From NCBI GenBank assembly GCA_039962225.1, contig JAMPKV010000013.1:1-64000 (forward strand): a DNA stretch of 64,000 bases, in the 5' to 3' direction. This stretch comes from Microcoleus sp. AS-A8 (GTDB taxonomy: Bacteria > Cyanobacteriota > Cyanobacteriia > Cyanobacteriales > Coleofasciculaceae). Below are positions 9,362-19,048 of the stretch, one piece after another. Below the pieces are notes generated by a model. The model saw only the letters and a list, made by a program, of their open reading frames with translations. It was not told the origin of the DNA and ran no database searches. Every line of letters begins with the position of its first letter. Positions within the stretch are counted from its first letter, which is position 1. Position numbers and translations under genes: made by a program.

Positions 9362-9634
9362 ATGGATTCTTTAATTGGGTCAGTAGATTCGCAGACTGTG
9401 TTAGTAGTTGCGGCGATCGCCGTGTCCCTCTTGCTGGTTACGCTGCTGGTTAGAATCTTAAAAGCTGGTTTAGGGTTGATTTTGACGATTTTGGCGCTGG
9501 TGGTGGGATTGCAGTACGTTTTTGGCATCACCCCCGGACAGTTGTGGAGTGAGATCAGAAATTTACCCCAAGATGCACTCCAACTGGTGAACAGCCTCGA
9601 CTTGAATTCTCTAATGTCTAGCTTCAATGGCTGA
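9362..9634 (+). CDS. small membrane protein, unknown function
   Basis: A 90-aa protein with two adjacent hydrophobic helices (about residues 12-30 and 33-52) followed by a polar C-terminal helix with FGITPGQLWSEIRNLP. Small cyanobacterial membrane proteins of this size and order are common, but no named family was recognised. The frame is open with a codon pattern like its neighbours. It may belong to a short + strand series with the secreted protein and DUF202 gene. Confidence 0.55.
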   Translation: MDSLIGSVDSQTVLVVAAIAVSLLLVTLLVRILKAGLGLILTILALVVGLQYVFGITPGQLWSEIRNLPQDALQLVNSLDLNSLMSSFNG

Positions 9635-9757
9635 GTACAGGATTCAATCACTTCTAGTTATTCATTTAACAAAAAAGACTATTTGATTCTATGAGGTAAG
9701 CCTCATAAAGTGAAATTAAGCCAATTCCAGTTCATCTAAGCATCTAAGGCTATTTCA

Positions 9758-10192
9758 ATGCAGCTAACGTTCAATCCTCCTACAAAGAGTGCCTCACCCT
9801 CCCAACAAACTGCCACAAAACGTCGTTCTGATCGCGTTCGAGATCATCTTGCGAATGAGCGCACGTATTTAGCCTGGATGCGGAGTGCAATCTCGTTAAT
9901 GGGATTTGGCATCGTGATTGTGCGGATTCGGATGTTTCAACCGCCTCTGATGCCATCAACTGGAATGAGTTGGAAACTTGGGTTAGCTTTTGCAGTAGTA
10001 GGACTGTTGACCGTGTGGCTCTCCACGCAACACTATTTTGGAGTACGGCGTGATATTGACGAAGATACGTATGAACCGTCTGATCGCTGGGTAAAGCTAT
10101 TCAGTTTGGCCGTCCTGCTCTTAGGCACAGGCATCATCTACTACGTTTTTGCGGCTCCTGGGCAACTGATAGCGGGTGCGATGTTTGAGTAA
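9758..10192 (+). CDS. DUF202 (YidH-like) membrane protein
   Basis: A 144-aa protein with the DUF202 signature near the N-terminus, RVRDHLANERTYLAWMRSAISLMGFGIVI, and three hydrophobic segments: about 45-60, 75-92 and 118-138. The first 20 residues are polar and Ser/Thr rich. The family includes E. coli YidH and the membrane part of eukaryotic VTC complexes; its function in bacteria is not known. It stands 123 bp downstream of the small membrane protein gene on the same strand. Confidence 0.85.
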   Translation: MQLTFNPPTKSASPSQQTATKRRSDRVRDHLANERTYLAWMRSAISLMGFGIVIVRIRMFQPPLMPSTGMSWKLGLAFAVVGLLTVWLSTQHYFGVRRDIDEDTYEPSDRWVKLFSLAVLLLGTGIIYYVFAAPGQLIAGAMFE

Positions 10193-10349
10193 TGTCTTGC
10201 TATGGCAATGATTGGCTAAGGGTATAGGTGATGATATCCTCTCCAGTCAACCAATGCCTCATCAGGAATATTACCAGCCATTGAGAGTTGGCGACGATAT
10301 CATGACGAATGAACCTCTGCTTAGCGCCCTCTAACCCGTCGCAACTTCG

Positions 10350-12989
10350 ATGAACGTCAATCGCACGCCCCTTCCCCAACCCACCTCACCCACCTTTGGG
10401 CGACCAGAACTCCTTGCCCCAGCAGGACATTGGGATTGTGCCAAAGCGGCTGTCGAAAATGGTGCAGATGCCATTTACTTCGGTTTGGAGCGGTTTAATG
10501 CGCGGATGCGGGCGCAAAATATTACGGAGGCAGAGTTACCGCGATTGATGGAATTCCTGCACCGTCGGGGTGTGAAAGGTTATGTCACCCTGAATACGTT
10601 GGTCTTTCCTCAGGAACTCGCAGAAGCAGAGCAATATCTCCATACCATTATTGCGGCGGGTGTGGATGCGGTCATTGTTCAGGATGTGGGAATTTGCCGC
10701 CTAATTCGTCATCTCTCACCCGATTTTCCCATTCATGCCTCCACGCAGATGACCATCACCAGTGCGGCTGGGGTGGAATTTGCCCAATCCCTGGGTTGTG
10801 AGTTGGTTGTCCTAGCGCGAGAATGCTCTCTGCCAGAAATCAACAAAATCAAGACGCAGATTGCACAACAAAATATCTCACTTCCCCTAGAAGTTTTTGT
10901 TCACGGTGCCTTGTGCGTGGCCTATTCCGGTCAATGTTTGACCAGTGAATCCCTAGGGGGACGTTCTGCCAACCGAGGAGAATGTGCCCAAGCTTGCCGG
11001 ATGCCCTATGAGCTGATTAGTGATGGGAAAGAGGTCGATTTGGGGAATTGCAAATACCTACTGAGTCCCCAAGATTTGGCAGGGTTAGAGGTACTCCCAG
11101 ATTTGGTCAAGGCGGGGGTAAGTTGTTTGAAAATCGAAGGTCGTCTCAAAACTCCAGAATACGTCGCTAATGTGACCCGTGTGTATCGCCAAGCGCTGGA
11201 TCGGGTGATGATGGAGTTGGTGAAAGATGATACAACAACTTCGATCCCCCCGACGCCCCCTGCAAAAGGGGGGAACAGGAAAGCCCCCCTTGTTAAGGCA
11301 GGTTGGGGGGATCTATCCAACCCGCATCAAGTTACCGACCAAGAACGCTACAACCTAGAAATGGCCTTTTCGCGGGGACTCTATCCAGGCTGGTTTCGTG
11401 GGATTAATAATCAGGAATTGGTTCATGCCCGTTTTGGCAAAAAACGCGGGGTTTATCTGGGCGAAGTGACTCGCATCCATAAAGATCAAGTCACAGTGCA
11501 ATGTAGGGGCATGGCAATGCCATGCCCTATCAAACCTGGGGATGGAGTGGTTTTCGACGGCGGTCACCCGGAAGCCAAGGAGGAAGGCGGTCGAGTCTAT
11601 GCCGTAGAAAAACGCGGTCAGGAGGTTGTTTTGACCTTTGGACGACGTGACCTAAACCTGCGCCAGGTACATGTGGGGGATAAGCTGTGGAAAACCAGCG
11701 ACCCAGAACTGGATCGGCAACTGCGCCAGAGTTTTGCTGGAGAGAATCCCCAATTTCAGCGTCCTATTCAGGTTGAAGTTTATGGTGAAGTGGGTCAGCC
11801 CCTAATTGCCATTGCTCGTGACGAACTGGGTCATGTTGTCCAAGTAGAGTCCTCTGTGCCCCTCGAAACGGCTCATACCAAACCCCTGACCACAGAACGC
11901 TTGCAGGAACAATTGGGTCGTCTCGGCAATACTCCTTTATGTTTGGGTAACTTGACAAATCACCTGAAATGTGAAGCAATGCTGCCCGTGAGTGAGTTGA
12001 ACCGAATGCGGCGCGACCTGGTGACGCAGTTGGAAGCGTTGAGAGCGCAACCCAAGCGCTGGCAACTCAACTCAAGCGCTTCCCTTCAAGACTTACTTCC
12101 CTCCCCCTGTACTCAAAATTCCCTTTCCCCTTCTCTCATCGTGTTGGTGCGGAACCTGAAGCAATTGCAAGCCGCACTCCAAGCAGGCATTGAAACCCTC
12201 TACTGCGAATTTGAAGACCCTCGTGCCTACCGAAAAGCCGTACAGTTAGTGCGTGACGGGCAGAGTGTCCCGGATCAAACCATCTGGGTTGCACCCCCTC
12301 GCATTACGAAACCTGGAGAGAACTATATTTTGCAACAAGTCCGCTCTTGTGAAGCGGATGGCTATTTAGTGCGAAACTATGACCATCTTCAGTTCTTCGC
12401 CGCAGACCGTTGTATTGGGGATTTCTCTCTCAACGTTGCCAATCCCTTAACAGCCGATTATTTTAAGCAACAATTTGGACTGGAACGGCTCACGGCATCT
12501 TACGATTTGAACATCAACCAACTCGAAGACTTACTCACCCTTTGCCCTGCTCACTGGTTCGAGGTGACTATCCATCAACATATGCCGATGTTCCACATGG
12601 AGCATTGTGTGTTCTGCGCCTTCCTCTCGACGGGGACAGACTACACCAACTGTGGACGCCCTTGCGAGAAGCATGAGGTGAAATTGCGGGATCGGGTGGG
12701 TACGGAACATATCCTGCAAGCGGATGCAGGCTGTCGCAATACCGTGTTTAACGGTACCGCCCAAACTGGGGCAGAATATGTGCAACATCTGATAGAACTG
12801 GGTGTTCGCGACTTCCGGCTTGAATTCCTGAATGAAACACCACAGCAAGTAACTCAAACGATTCAGCGCTACCGCCAACTGCTGCAAGGGGAGATTACAG
12901 GTTCCCAACTCTGGCGACAACTCAAGCTACAAAATCAGCTTGGTGTTACTCGTGGGCCTTTGGGACGACCGACATCTGTGATCCACTGA
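10350..12989 (+). CDS. U32 family peptidase, RlhA-like
   Basis: A large U32 protein of 879 aa. The N-terminal U32 domain starts ELLAPAGHWDCAKAAVENGADAIYFG and continues through CVAYSGQC, NRGECAQACRMPY and LKIEGRLKTPEYV. The C-terminal part, DUF3656-like, ends with the Cys cluster CVFCAFLSTGTDYTNCGRPC. E. coli RlhA, with the same layout, is needed for hydroxylation of 23S rRNA C2501; other U32 members modify tRNA or ubiquinone. An rRNA-modifying role is inferred by similarity. Between about residues 293 and 330 an in-frame insert is encoded by a palindromic repeat (11243-11313), between the conserved RVMMEL and RYNLEMAFSRGLYPGWF blocks. Confidence 0.85.
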   Translation: MNVNRTPLPQPTSPTFGRPELLAPAGHWDCAKAAVENGADAIYFGLERFNARMRAQNITEAELPRLMEFLHRRGVKGYVTLNTLVFPQELAEAEQYLHTIIAAGVDAVIVQDVGICRLIRHLSPDFPIHASTQMTITSAAGVEFAQSLGCELVVLARECSLPEINKIKTQIAQQNISLPLEVFVHGALCVAYSGQCLTSESLGGRSANRGECAQACRMPYELISDGKEVDLGNCKYLLSPQDLAGLEVLPDLVKAGVSCLKIEGRLKTPEYVANVTRVYRQALDRVMMELVKDDTTTSIPPTPPAKGGNRKAPLVKAGWGDLSNPHQVTDQERYNLEMAFSRGLYPGWFRGINNQELVHARFGKKRGVYLGEVTRIHKDQVTVQCRGMAMPCPIKPGDGVVFDGGHPEAKEEGGRVYAVEKRGQEVVLTFGRRDLNLRQVHVGDKLWKTSDPELDRQLRQSFAGENPQFQRPIQVEVYGEVGQPLIAIARDELGHVVQVESSVPLETAHTKPLTTERLQEQLGRLGNTPLCLGNLTNHLKCEAMLPVSELNRMRRDLVTQLEALRAQPKRWQLNSSASLQDLLPSPCTQNSLSPSLIVLVRNLKQLQAALQAGIETLYCEFEDPRAYRKAVQLVRDGQSVPDQTIWVAPPRITKPGENYILQQVRSCEADGYLVRNYDHLQFFAADRCIGDFSLNVANPLTADYFKQQFGLERLTASYDLNINQLEDLLTLCPAHWFEVTIHQHMPMFHMEHCVFCAFLSTGTDYTNCGRPCEKHEVKLRDRVGTEHILQADAGCRNTVFNGTAQTGAEYVQHLIELGVRDFRLEFLNETPQQVTQTIQRYRQLLQGEITGSQLWRQLKLQNQLGVTRGPLGRPTSVIH
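11243..11313. repeat. palindromic repeat inserted in frame in the U32 gene
   Basis: An imperfect palindrome with ends GATCCCCCC and GGGGGGATC and a central run cccctgcaaaagggggg / ccccccttgttaagg. This is the layout of the GATCCCCC...GGGGGATC elements common in filamentous cyanobacteria. It is translated as PPTPPAKGG...GWGD within the U32 protein without interrupting the frame. Confidence 0.75.
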
Positions 12990-13293
12990 GCCAGGAGATG
13001 GGTAGGAGGAGTAGGGCTCACCCCCACGATTCAAGCTTGGAAATATTTCTGATTTTTCGGAGTCGTGGTTCTTTAAAGCCTTCGCCTTCCCTTCGTCCCA
13101 TGTTCTTGTCTGGAATTAGCTCCAGGGGTAAGGTGCGATCTGTTTCCTGCGTGCGTTGACATTTGACTCACGCCGCTCCTTATTTGAAAAATTTTTTAAC
13201 AATCTTACGAAAGATAGTGGCACTTTCCTCATAATATGGGTTGTATTTGCTAGCGTGGATTGGCAATACTTGACATATAACAATATTTATAGT
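12990..13293. other. intergenic spacer, no gene seen
   Basis: A 304-bp spacer between the U32 gene and the PPIase gene. An open frame reaches upstream of 13294 to a TTG at 13156, but the residues it would add (rich in Phe and hydrophobic aromatics) do not look like the family N-terminus. The spacer probably holds the promoter of the export operon. No clear promoter was identified. Confidence 0.4.
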
Positions 13294-14034
13294 ATGGATG
13301 CCATTTTGCGAATTGGCGATCGCACGATTACAGCAGAAGAAATTCTTCCCCTGTTGGCAGGATATCAACTGCTCGCCCCATTACTGCGCGAACTGATCAT
13401 TGATCAGGCGATTAGGGAGATCGACTGCACACCTGAAGAGGCCGCCCAAGCCCGTAAGCAGTTCTTTGAGCAAAATCAAATTACGAGTGAAGAAGCTCAT
13501 CAAGCATGGATGCAGCAGCGTAAAATGACGCCCGAACAACTCGAAACCTTAGCAATTCGGGGGGTAAAGATTGAAAAGTTCAAACAAACCACTTGGGGGA
13601 ACAAACTAGAATCCTATTTCCTCAGCCGCAAGGGTCAATTGGATCGGGTGATATATTCTCTGATTCGCTCTCAAGATCAAGGGATTATCCAAGAACTCTT
13701 TTTCCGAGTCCAAGAAGGAGAACAGTCTTTTGCTGACTTAGCACGAGAGTATTCCCAAGGGCCTGAGGCAGAAACCGGCGGATTGATAGGCCCTGTTGAG
13801 CTCAGTACGCCACATCCTGCGATCGCCCAAATCCTGCGTTTAAGTAAACCCGGTCAACTTGCCCCACCCACACGGCTGGGAGAATGGTTAGTGATTGTAC
13901 GCTTAGAAAAGTTTATTCCAGCTCAGCTCGATGCTCCCATGCGTCAGCGGTTGCTGAATGAGTGTTTTTCAACATGGCTGACTGAACAACTGAACCAGCA
14001 GTTAGCCGTTTTGAATGAGTCCTCAATGGTTTAA
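13294..14034 (+). CDS. parvulin-type peptidylprolyl isomerase of an export operon
   Basis: About 246 aa from the ATG at 13294 (MDAILRIGDRTITAEEILP), which matches the usual start of cyanobacterial proteins of this type. Residues 1-110 are a SurA/trigger-like helical domain with LLRELIIDQAI. The C-terminal part is a parvulin rotamase domain with FADLAREYSQGPEAETGGLIGPV and a final GEWLVIVRLEKF. There is no signal peptide. Such isomerases sit immediately before C39-like ABC exporter and HlyD genes in many cyanobacteria, and the same order is seen here. The role inferred is folding or presentation of the exported peptide or protein on the cytoplasmic side. Confidence 0.82.
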   Translation: MDAILRIGDRTITAEEILPLLAGYQLLAPLLRELIIDQAIREIDCTPEEAAQARKQFFEQNQITSEEAHQAWMQQRKMTPEQLETLAIRGVKIEKFKQTTWGNKLESYFLSRKGQLDRVIYSLIRSQDQGIIQELFFRVQEGEQSFADLAREYSQGPEAETGGLIGPVELSTPHPAIAQILRLSKPGQLAPPTRLGEWLVIVRLEKFIPAQLDAPMRQRLLNECFSTWLTEQLNQQLAVLNESSMV

Positions 14035-14334
14035 TCTCCGTGAAAACTGGGGCGATCAATCAAGCTTACAGCCCAAAAATTTTGTCCTGAGATTAAGAAA
14101 AATTACGCCAATAAATCTTGATTTTAAATAGTCTAAGTTAACAGATAAGGATTGACTCCTGTTCGGAGCAAAAATCCTCTTGCATAAGTTGTCATACCCA
14201 GGGAGATATATAAGATAGCTAGTTAGTTTAAATCGCCCTGGACAAGAGATACCGATCTCCCAACTCAAAGACCCCGGAACATCGATTGCTGCACTCAACC
14301 TCCCTGCATCAGGACTAATTTCAAGTGAATTGAA
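14035..14334. other. spacer between PPIase and exporter genes
   Basis: A 300-bp AT-rich spacer. A TTGCAT (14180-14185) and GATATA (14205-14210) with 19-bp spacing might be a weak promoter, but this is not convincing. The spacer is long enough for the exporter to have its own promoter. Confidence 0.3.
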
Positions 14335-17316
14335 ATGACCTATACGACCTCACTACAAGAATTTCTAGCTGGTATCTATCCGTTTGATCAGTTATCCCCC
14401 TCAGCACGAGCCAAACTGTCAAGTCAGGGGCAGTTGCTGCGCTATCGCATGGGTCAACCCCTTGTGATCCGGGAGAAAATGCCCCCCCACATTTCCATTC
14501 TGTTTCAGGGGCAAGCCCGTCTCCTGGGATACGACCCTCGCGATAGTGCACCCATAACGTTGAAATTATTGCAGCCGGGAGAAGTTATAGGCTGGGTGAG
14601 TGTACTCAGGGGCATCCCCTGTGAAACGGCGATCGCCTCCACCGAATCCATTTGTTTCACCCTCAGCATCGCTGATTTTTTGCGCTGGTTGGACTCTGAA
14701 CCGGTTCTGGCGTCCGCCTTCCGCTCTCGTTGTGCTCTGGTAGAAATTTTCGAGCTTTTAGGAACAGAACTGGCACGACGCGCCGAGACAGAAGCAAATC
14801 TCAAAGAACTGGCTCTTCAAACGTTGCCCAATGCCCTCATCCTGAATGTGGCTCAGGGTAAGCAGCTATCCAGCCAACTCGACACCAGTCGGCTATGGAT
14901 CGTCAGTGGAGGAGCATCAGCAAATGTACCCGTTGGTTCATGCCTCAATTCGCAATCCGTAACAAGCCTCATCGTCAACGGTTCCGGTTCAACTCGCCTA
15001 GTGGGAATTCCCTCGGACTTACTCTCCCCTAGTACGCCAACCACACCCGAATTATCAACAAATCTAGGCGAGAGCAGTAGCGTCACGACTCTAGACGACA
15101 TTCCTTATGCTGATGCTCAAATCGTTACGACCTCAGGCAGCTACCTGTCGGAAGAAAAAGCAGGCAAGCGAAACTATCCCTTTGTTCGCGGCAGAGGTTC
15201 CGTTGAGGCAACCTCAGCGTGCTTCCAGATGCTCTCGCAATATTTTGGAATGCCCTTCCGTCGGGATATTATCCGCCGGGTGATTACCACCCAAGAATCG
15301 CGTTCTGGCAACCTTTCCCTGATGCACTGTGGTGCGATCGCAGAATTAATGGGACTGAGCGTTCAACTGGTGAACGTCCCAGCAGTAGCGGTGAACCGCC
15401 TGCCAACCCCAGCATTGCTTAGTTGGCAAGACAACTTTGCCATCCTCTACGAAAGCAGCGAGCGGGAACTCGTGCTCGCAGTGCCCGAAAGTGGAATTAA
15501 GCGCATTAAACCCTCACGTTTCATTGAAGACTGGGGTGATGAAGGGCAAGCGCTCCTACTCAAAGCGACCAAATCAACGCCTCAAGAGCGGTTTGGGCTG
15601 AACTGGTTTATCCCGTCGATCATTCGCTATCGCCGAGTTTTGACGGAAGTTCTCATTGCTTCCTTCTTCGTGCAACTGTTTGGTCTGGCTAATCCCTTGA
15701 TGATCCAGTTGATCATCGACAAGGTGATTGTGCAAAACAGTATCGATACCCTGCACGTCCTAGGGTTCTTGCTGTTTGTGCTGGCGGTTTTTGAAGCCCT
15801 GTTAACCAGTCTGCGTACCTACTTATTTGTGGATACAACGAACCGGATTGACATGGCGCTGGGTTCGGAAATTATTGACCACTTGTTGCGCCTGCCTTTG
15901 CGCTATTTTGAACGACGACCGGTTGGGGAATTAGCCACCCGGATTGGTGAGCTGGAAAATATTCGTCAGTTTCTGACAGGCACAGCGCTGACTGTGGTGC
16001 TAGATGCGGTTTTTTCCGTTGTCTACATCGTCGTTATGTTCATCTACAGTTGGCTGTTGACGTTGGTGACATTGGCGGTGATTCCCTTGTTTGTGGCGCT
16101 TACCGTTGTCTTTTCCCCAATTATGCGGCGACAGCTACGCACCAAGGCGGAACGTCAGGCAGAAACTCAATCCTATTTGGTGGAAGTTTTATCCGGAATT
16201 TCTACCGTGAAAGCCCAAAATATTGAGTTGCGCGCTCGTTGGAAATGGCAGGAACGCTATGGTCGTTATGTGAGTGATGGATTTAAGAATGTTCTGACTT
16301 CAACCGCCGCGAGTTCAGCTAGCAATTTCTTGAACAAACTCTCTGCTTTGCTGGTGCTTTGGGTGGGAGCCTATTTGGTGTTGGATGGGCAATTAAGTTT
16401 GGGTCAGTTGATTGCCTTTCGCATTATTTCAGGGTACGTGACTGGTCCCTTGTTGCGGTTAGCCCAAATTTGGCAAAACTTCCAGCAAACCGCACTATCT
16501 TTGGAACGCCTCAGTGATATCGTCGATTCTCCCCAAGAAGCGGACGAAACCGATCGCTATAATATAGCCCTCCCGCCAGTACAGGGAACGGTGAAGTATG
16601 AGAACCTCTCGTTTCGCTTTGGCACAACTGGCCCTTTGCAGTTGAACAATATCAATATAGAAATTCCTGCGGGTACGTTTGTTGGGATTGTCGGTCAAAG
16701 TGGTTCGGGTAAAAGTACTTTAACCAAGCTATTGCCTCGACTGTACGATCCCCTCTCAGGGCGGATTATTGTGGATGGTTACGATATCAATAAGGTAGAA
16801 CTGTATTCTCTACGGCGTCAAATTGGTATTGTTCCTCAGGAAACCCTGCTGTTTGATGGCACTGTACAAGAAAATATTGCCTTAACCAATCCCGATGCGA
16901 GCTCTGAAGAGATTATCGAAGCGGCAAGGGTGGCGGTCGCCCACGACTTTATTATGGAGTTACCGAGTGGCTACAACACACGAGTTGGGGAGCGGGGTTC
17001 GGCTTTATCGGGGGGACAACGGCAGCGAATTGCGATCGCCCGGACGATTTTACAAAGCCCCCAACTGCTGATTCTAGATGAAGCAACCAGTGCTTTGGAT
17101 TACAACACGGAACGGCAGGTGTGTTTGAATTTAGCCCAAGTCTATAAAGGACGCACAGTCTTTTTCATCACCCATCGCCTGACAACGATTCGCAACGCTG
17201 ACCTGATTTTGATGATGGATCAAGGGGCTGTAGTGGAACAAGGCACTCATGAGCAATTAATGGCTCAAAAAGGTCGCTACTATTGCCTCTACCTCCAACA
17301 AGAAGCGCAACTATAA
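14335..17316 (+). CDS. type I ABC exporter with CNB-like and degenerate C39 (CLD) domains, HetC-like
   Basis: A 993-aa half-transporter. Residues about 15-150 form a cyclic-nucleotide-binding-like fold with PGEVIGWVSVLRGIP, but the usual Arg of the phosphate-binding cassette appears replaced (PCETA). A Ser/Thr-rich linker follows (200-260). Residues 284-410 are peptidase-C39-like, but the catalytic triad seems lost: alignment of SVEATSACFQML puts Ala292 at the Cys position, SWQDNFAIL puts Asn367 at the His position and LAVPESG puts Val383 at the Asp position. This is therefore a C39-like docking domain rather than a protease. Six transmembrane helices follow, then an ATPase with GQSGSGKST (about 787-795), LSGGQRQRIAIARTI, LLILDEATSALD and THRL. 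The operon adds an HlyD adaptor 45 bp downstream. Substrate unknown. Confidence 0.88.
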   Translation: MTYTTSLQEFLAGIYPFDQLSPSARAKLSSQGQLLRYRMGQPLVIREKMPPHISILFQGQARLLGYDPRDSAPITLKLLQPGEVIGWVSVLRGIPCETAIASTESICFTLSIADFLRWLDSEPVLASAFRSRCALVEIFELLGTELARRAETEANLKELALQTLPNALILNVAQGKQLSSQLDTSRLWIVSGGASANVPVGSCLNSQSVTSLIVNGSGSTRLVGIPSDLLSPSTPTTPELSTNLGESSSVTTLDDIPYADAQIVTTSGSYLSEEKAGKRNYPFVRGRGSVEATSACFQMLSQYFGMPFRRDIIRRVITTQESRSGNLSLMHCGAIAELMGLSVQLVNVPAVAVNRLPTPALLSWQDNFAILYESSERELVLAVPESGIKRIKPSRFIEDWGDEGQALLLKATKSTPQERFGLNWFIPSIIRYRRVLTEVLIASFFVQLFGLANPLMIQLIIDKVIVQNSIDTLHVLGFLLFVLAVFEALLTSLRTYLFVDTTNRIDMALGSEIIDHLLRLPLRYFERRPVGELATRIGELENIRQFLTGTALTVVLDAVFSVVYIVVMFIYSWLLTLVTLAVIPLFVALTVVFSPIMRRQLRTKAERQAETQSYLVEVLSGISTVKAQNIELRARWKWQERYGRYVSDGFKNVLTSTAASSASNFLNKLSALLVLWVGAYLVLDGQLSLGQLIAFRIISGYVTGPLLRLAQIWQNFQQTALSLERLSDIVDSPQEADETDRYNIALPPVQGTVKYENLSFRFGTTGPLQLNNINIEIPAGTFVGIVGQSGSGKSTLTKLLPRLYDPLSGRIIVDGYDINKVELYSLRRQIGIVPQETLLFDGTVQENIALTNPDASSEEIIEAARVAVAHDFIMELPSGYNTRVGERGSALSGGQRQRIAIARTILQSPQLLILDEATSALDYNTERQVCLNLAQVYKGRTVFFITHRLTTIRNADLILMMDQGAVVEQGTHEQLMAQKGRYYCLYLQQEAQL

Positions 17317-17361
17317 CTTCTCCTTACTGAACCAGTGAACTAGCAGGAATTAATAAGAGCA

Positions 17362-19011
17362 ATGAACACACATAACGGGTCTAAACTAGACCAAAACAAC
17401 AAAATTGCACTCAAGCCTCCTTCCCCTCCCAGCCAATCCATTCCAGTAGCACTCACCCCCGCTAATGGTAATGGTGGAACCTCCAATGGGAATGGGAATG
17501 GTAACGGCAAAAGTAACGGCAATCACTCCAAGGGACAGGCCGAATTTGATCAACCTGTCATTCTACGACAACCTCACCATTGGTCACGGGGCATTCTGTG
17601 GGCGATTATGGGTGTAACGACCTTTGGAGTGATCTGGGCTAGTTTTGCCAAAATCGAGGAAGCTGTTCCCGCTCAAGGTAAACTGGAGCCACAAGACAAG
17701 GTTCAGGATATCCAAGCTCCTGTTGCCGGGGTGGTTAAAGAACTCTATGTGCAGGATGGGCAGTCGGTGAAAAAAGGGGATGTGTTGCTCAGACTTGATC
17801 CAACCGCTGATAAAGCTAAACTCGCTTCCCTCAATCAAATCCGTACTAAGTTAGTTCAAGAAAACCAATTTTATCGCTCAGCCCTCCGCAATCCGACTTT
17901 TCCGCTTAATCCACCGCCAGAAACCCAAGTGGAACTGTCCTCAGAACTTCCTTCTCTGATTAAAAGTCGAGATGCTTTAGTGGCTGAGAATCAGTTTTAT
18001 CAAAATCGAATTAATGATAACCCTCAAGGCGCTAACCTCAACTCCGAGCAACGACAACGAATGCGGTTTGCCACAGCAGAACTCAATTCTCGTGTTGCGG
18101 CGGCTGAGTCAGAAATTGAACAACTCCAAAAACGGCTCGCTCAGAGCCAATCTCAACTGGCTAATGCTCAAGAGAGGTTGACAACTGAGCAAAAGATTCT
18201 TAATGATCTGGAGCCTCTTGTGCGTGTGGGGGGGTTTTCCCGTATTCAGTACACCAAGCAGCAAAGTGAGGTGGGAACAAGAAACGCTGAAGTTCAACAG
18301 TTAACGGCTGAAAAATTGCGCCTAGAATTAGATATTGCCCAGGCGAAAGAACAGCTAGAAAATACCAAAGCTCTGACTAAAAAAGAGTTAACCGATCTAA
18401 TGGCTGGGAATTCCAAGCAAATTAACGACATTGATTCCAGGCTGGACTCCCTTAAACGTCAGTTGAGGGAAACCATTGTCGCTAATGATAAAAAAATTGC
18501 GGAAATTGATAGCCAGTTGAAGCAGGCGGAAGTCACTCTCAATTATCAAGAGCTACGTGCGCCTGTTGGCGGGACAGTGTTTGATTTGAAACCTGCTGCT
18601 CCCGGTTTTGTCACCAATTCAACAGAACCCATTCTGAAAATTGTTCCTGATGATGTCCTAGTGGCGAAGGTTGATATCACCAATAAAGATATTGGGTTTG
18701 TCAAAGTAGGAATGCCTGTTGATGTGAGGATCGACTCGTTTCCTTTTAGTGAGTTTGGGGATGTTAAAGGGGAGTTAGTCGGGATTGGTTCTGATGCTCT
18801 ACCCCCTGATGAAATTCATCGCTTTTATCGGTTCCCAGCAAAAATCAAGTTAAAGAAACAGTCACTGTTCATTAAGAACCGTAAAGAACCTCTTAAATTG
18901 CAAACGGGGATGTCAGTCAGCGTCAATATTCGAGTGCGCGATCGCACAGTGTTGAGCATTTTCACGGATCTATTTTCTTCCAAAGCGGATAGCCTGAAAA
19001 ACGTTCGTTAG
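17362..19011 (+). CDS. HlyD-family membrane fusion protein of type I secretion
   Basis: A 549-aa periplasmic adaptor that would link the inner membrane ABC exporter to an outer membrane TolC-type channel. The first 55 residues are a cytoplasmic Gly/Asn-rich, low-complexity tail (NGNGNGNGKSNGN). One transmembrane helix follows (about 76-96). A lipoyl half (VQDIQAPVAGVVKELYVQDG, QSVKKGDVLLRLDP) flanks a long coiled coil of about 200 residues with regular Gln/Leu heptads. The second lipoyl half is VTLNYQELRAPVGGTVFDL, and a beta-barrel region contains GMPVDVRIDSFPFSEFG. No TolC homologue is encoded nearby. Confidence 0.9.
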   Translation: MNTHNGSKLDQNNKIALKPPSPPSQSIPVALTPANGNGGTSNGNGNGNGKSNGNHSKGQAEFDQPVILRQPHHWSRGILWAIMGVTTFGVIWASFAKIEEAVPAQGKLEPQDKVQDIQAPVAGVVKELYVQDGQSVKKGDVLLRLDPTADKAKLASLNQIRTKLVQENQFYRSALRNPTFPLNPPPETQVELSSELPSLIKSRDALVAENQFYQNRINDNPQGANLNSEQRQRMRFATAELNSRVAAAESEIEQLQKRLAQSQSQLANAQERLTTEQKILNDLEPLVRVGGFSRIQYTKQQSEVGTRNAEVQQLTAEKLRLELDIAQAKEQLENTKALTKKELTDLMAGNSKQINDIDSRLDSLKRQLRETIVANDKKIAEIDSQLKQAEVTLNYQELRAPVGGTVFDLKPAAPGFVTNSTEPILKIVPDDVLVAKVDITNKDIGFVKVGMPVDVRIDSFPFSEFGDVKGELVGIGSDALPPDEIHRFYRFPAKIKLKKQSLFIKNRKEPLKLQTGMSVSVNIRVRDRTVLSIFTDLFSSKADSLKNVR

Positions 19012-19048
19012 GTTCTTTCCTTTTTGGGAAAAACCTGATAGTATTTTT

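Noticed and set aside
13156-13293. Upstream extension of the PPIase frame to a TTG
   Set aside because: The family N-terminus begins at the ATG at 13294; the extra residues do not match and no ribosome-binding site supports the TTG.
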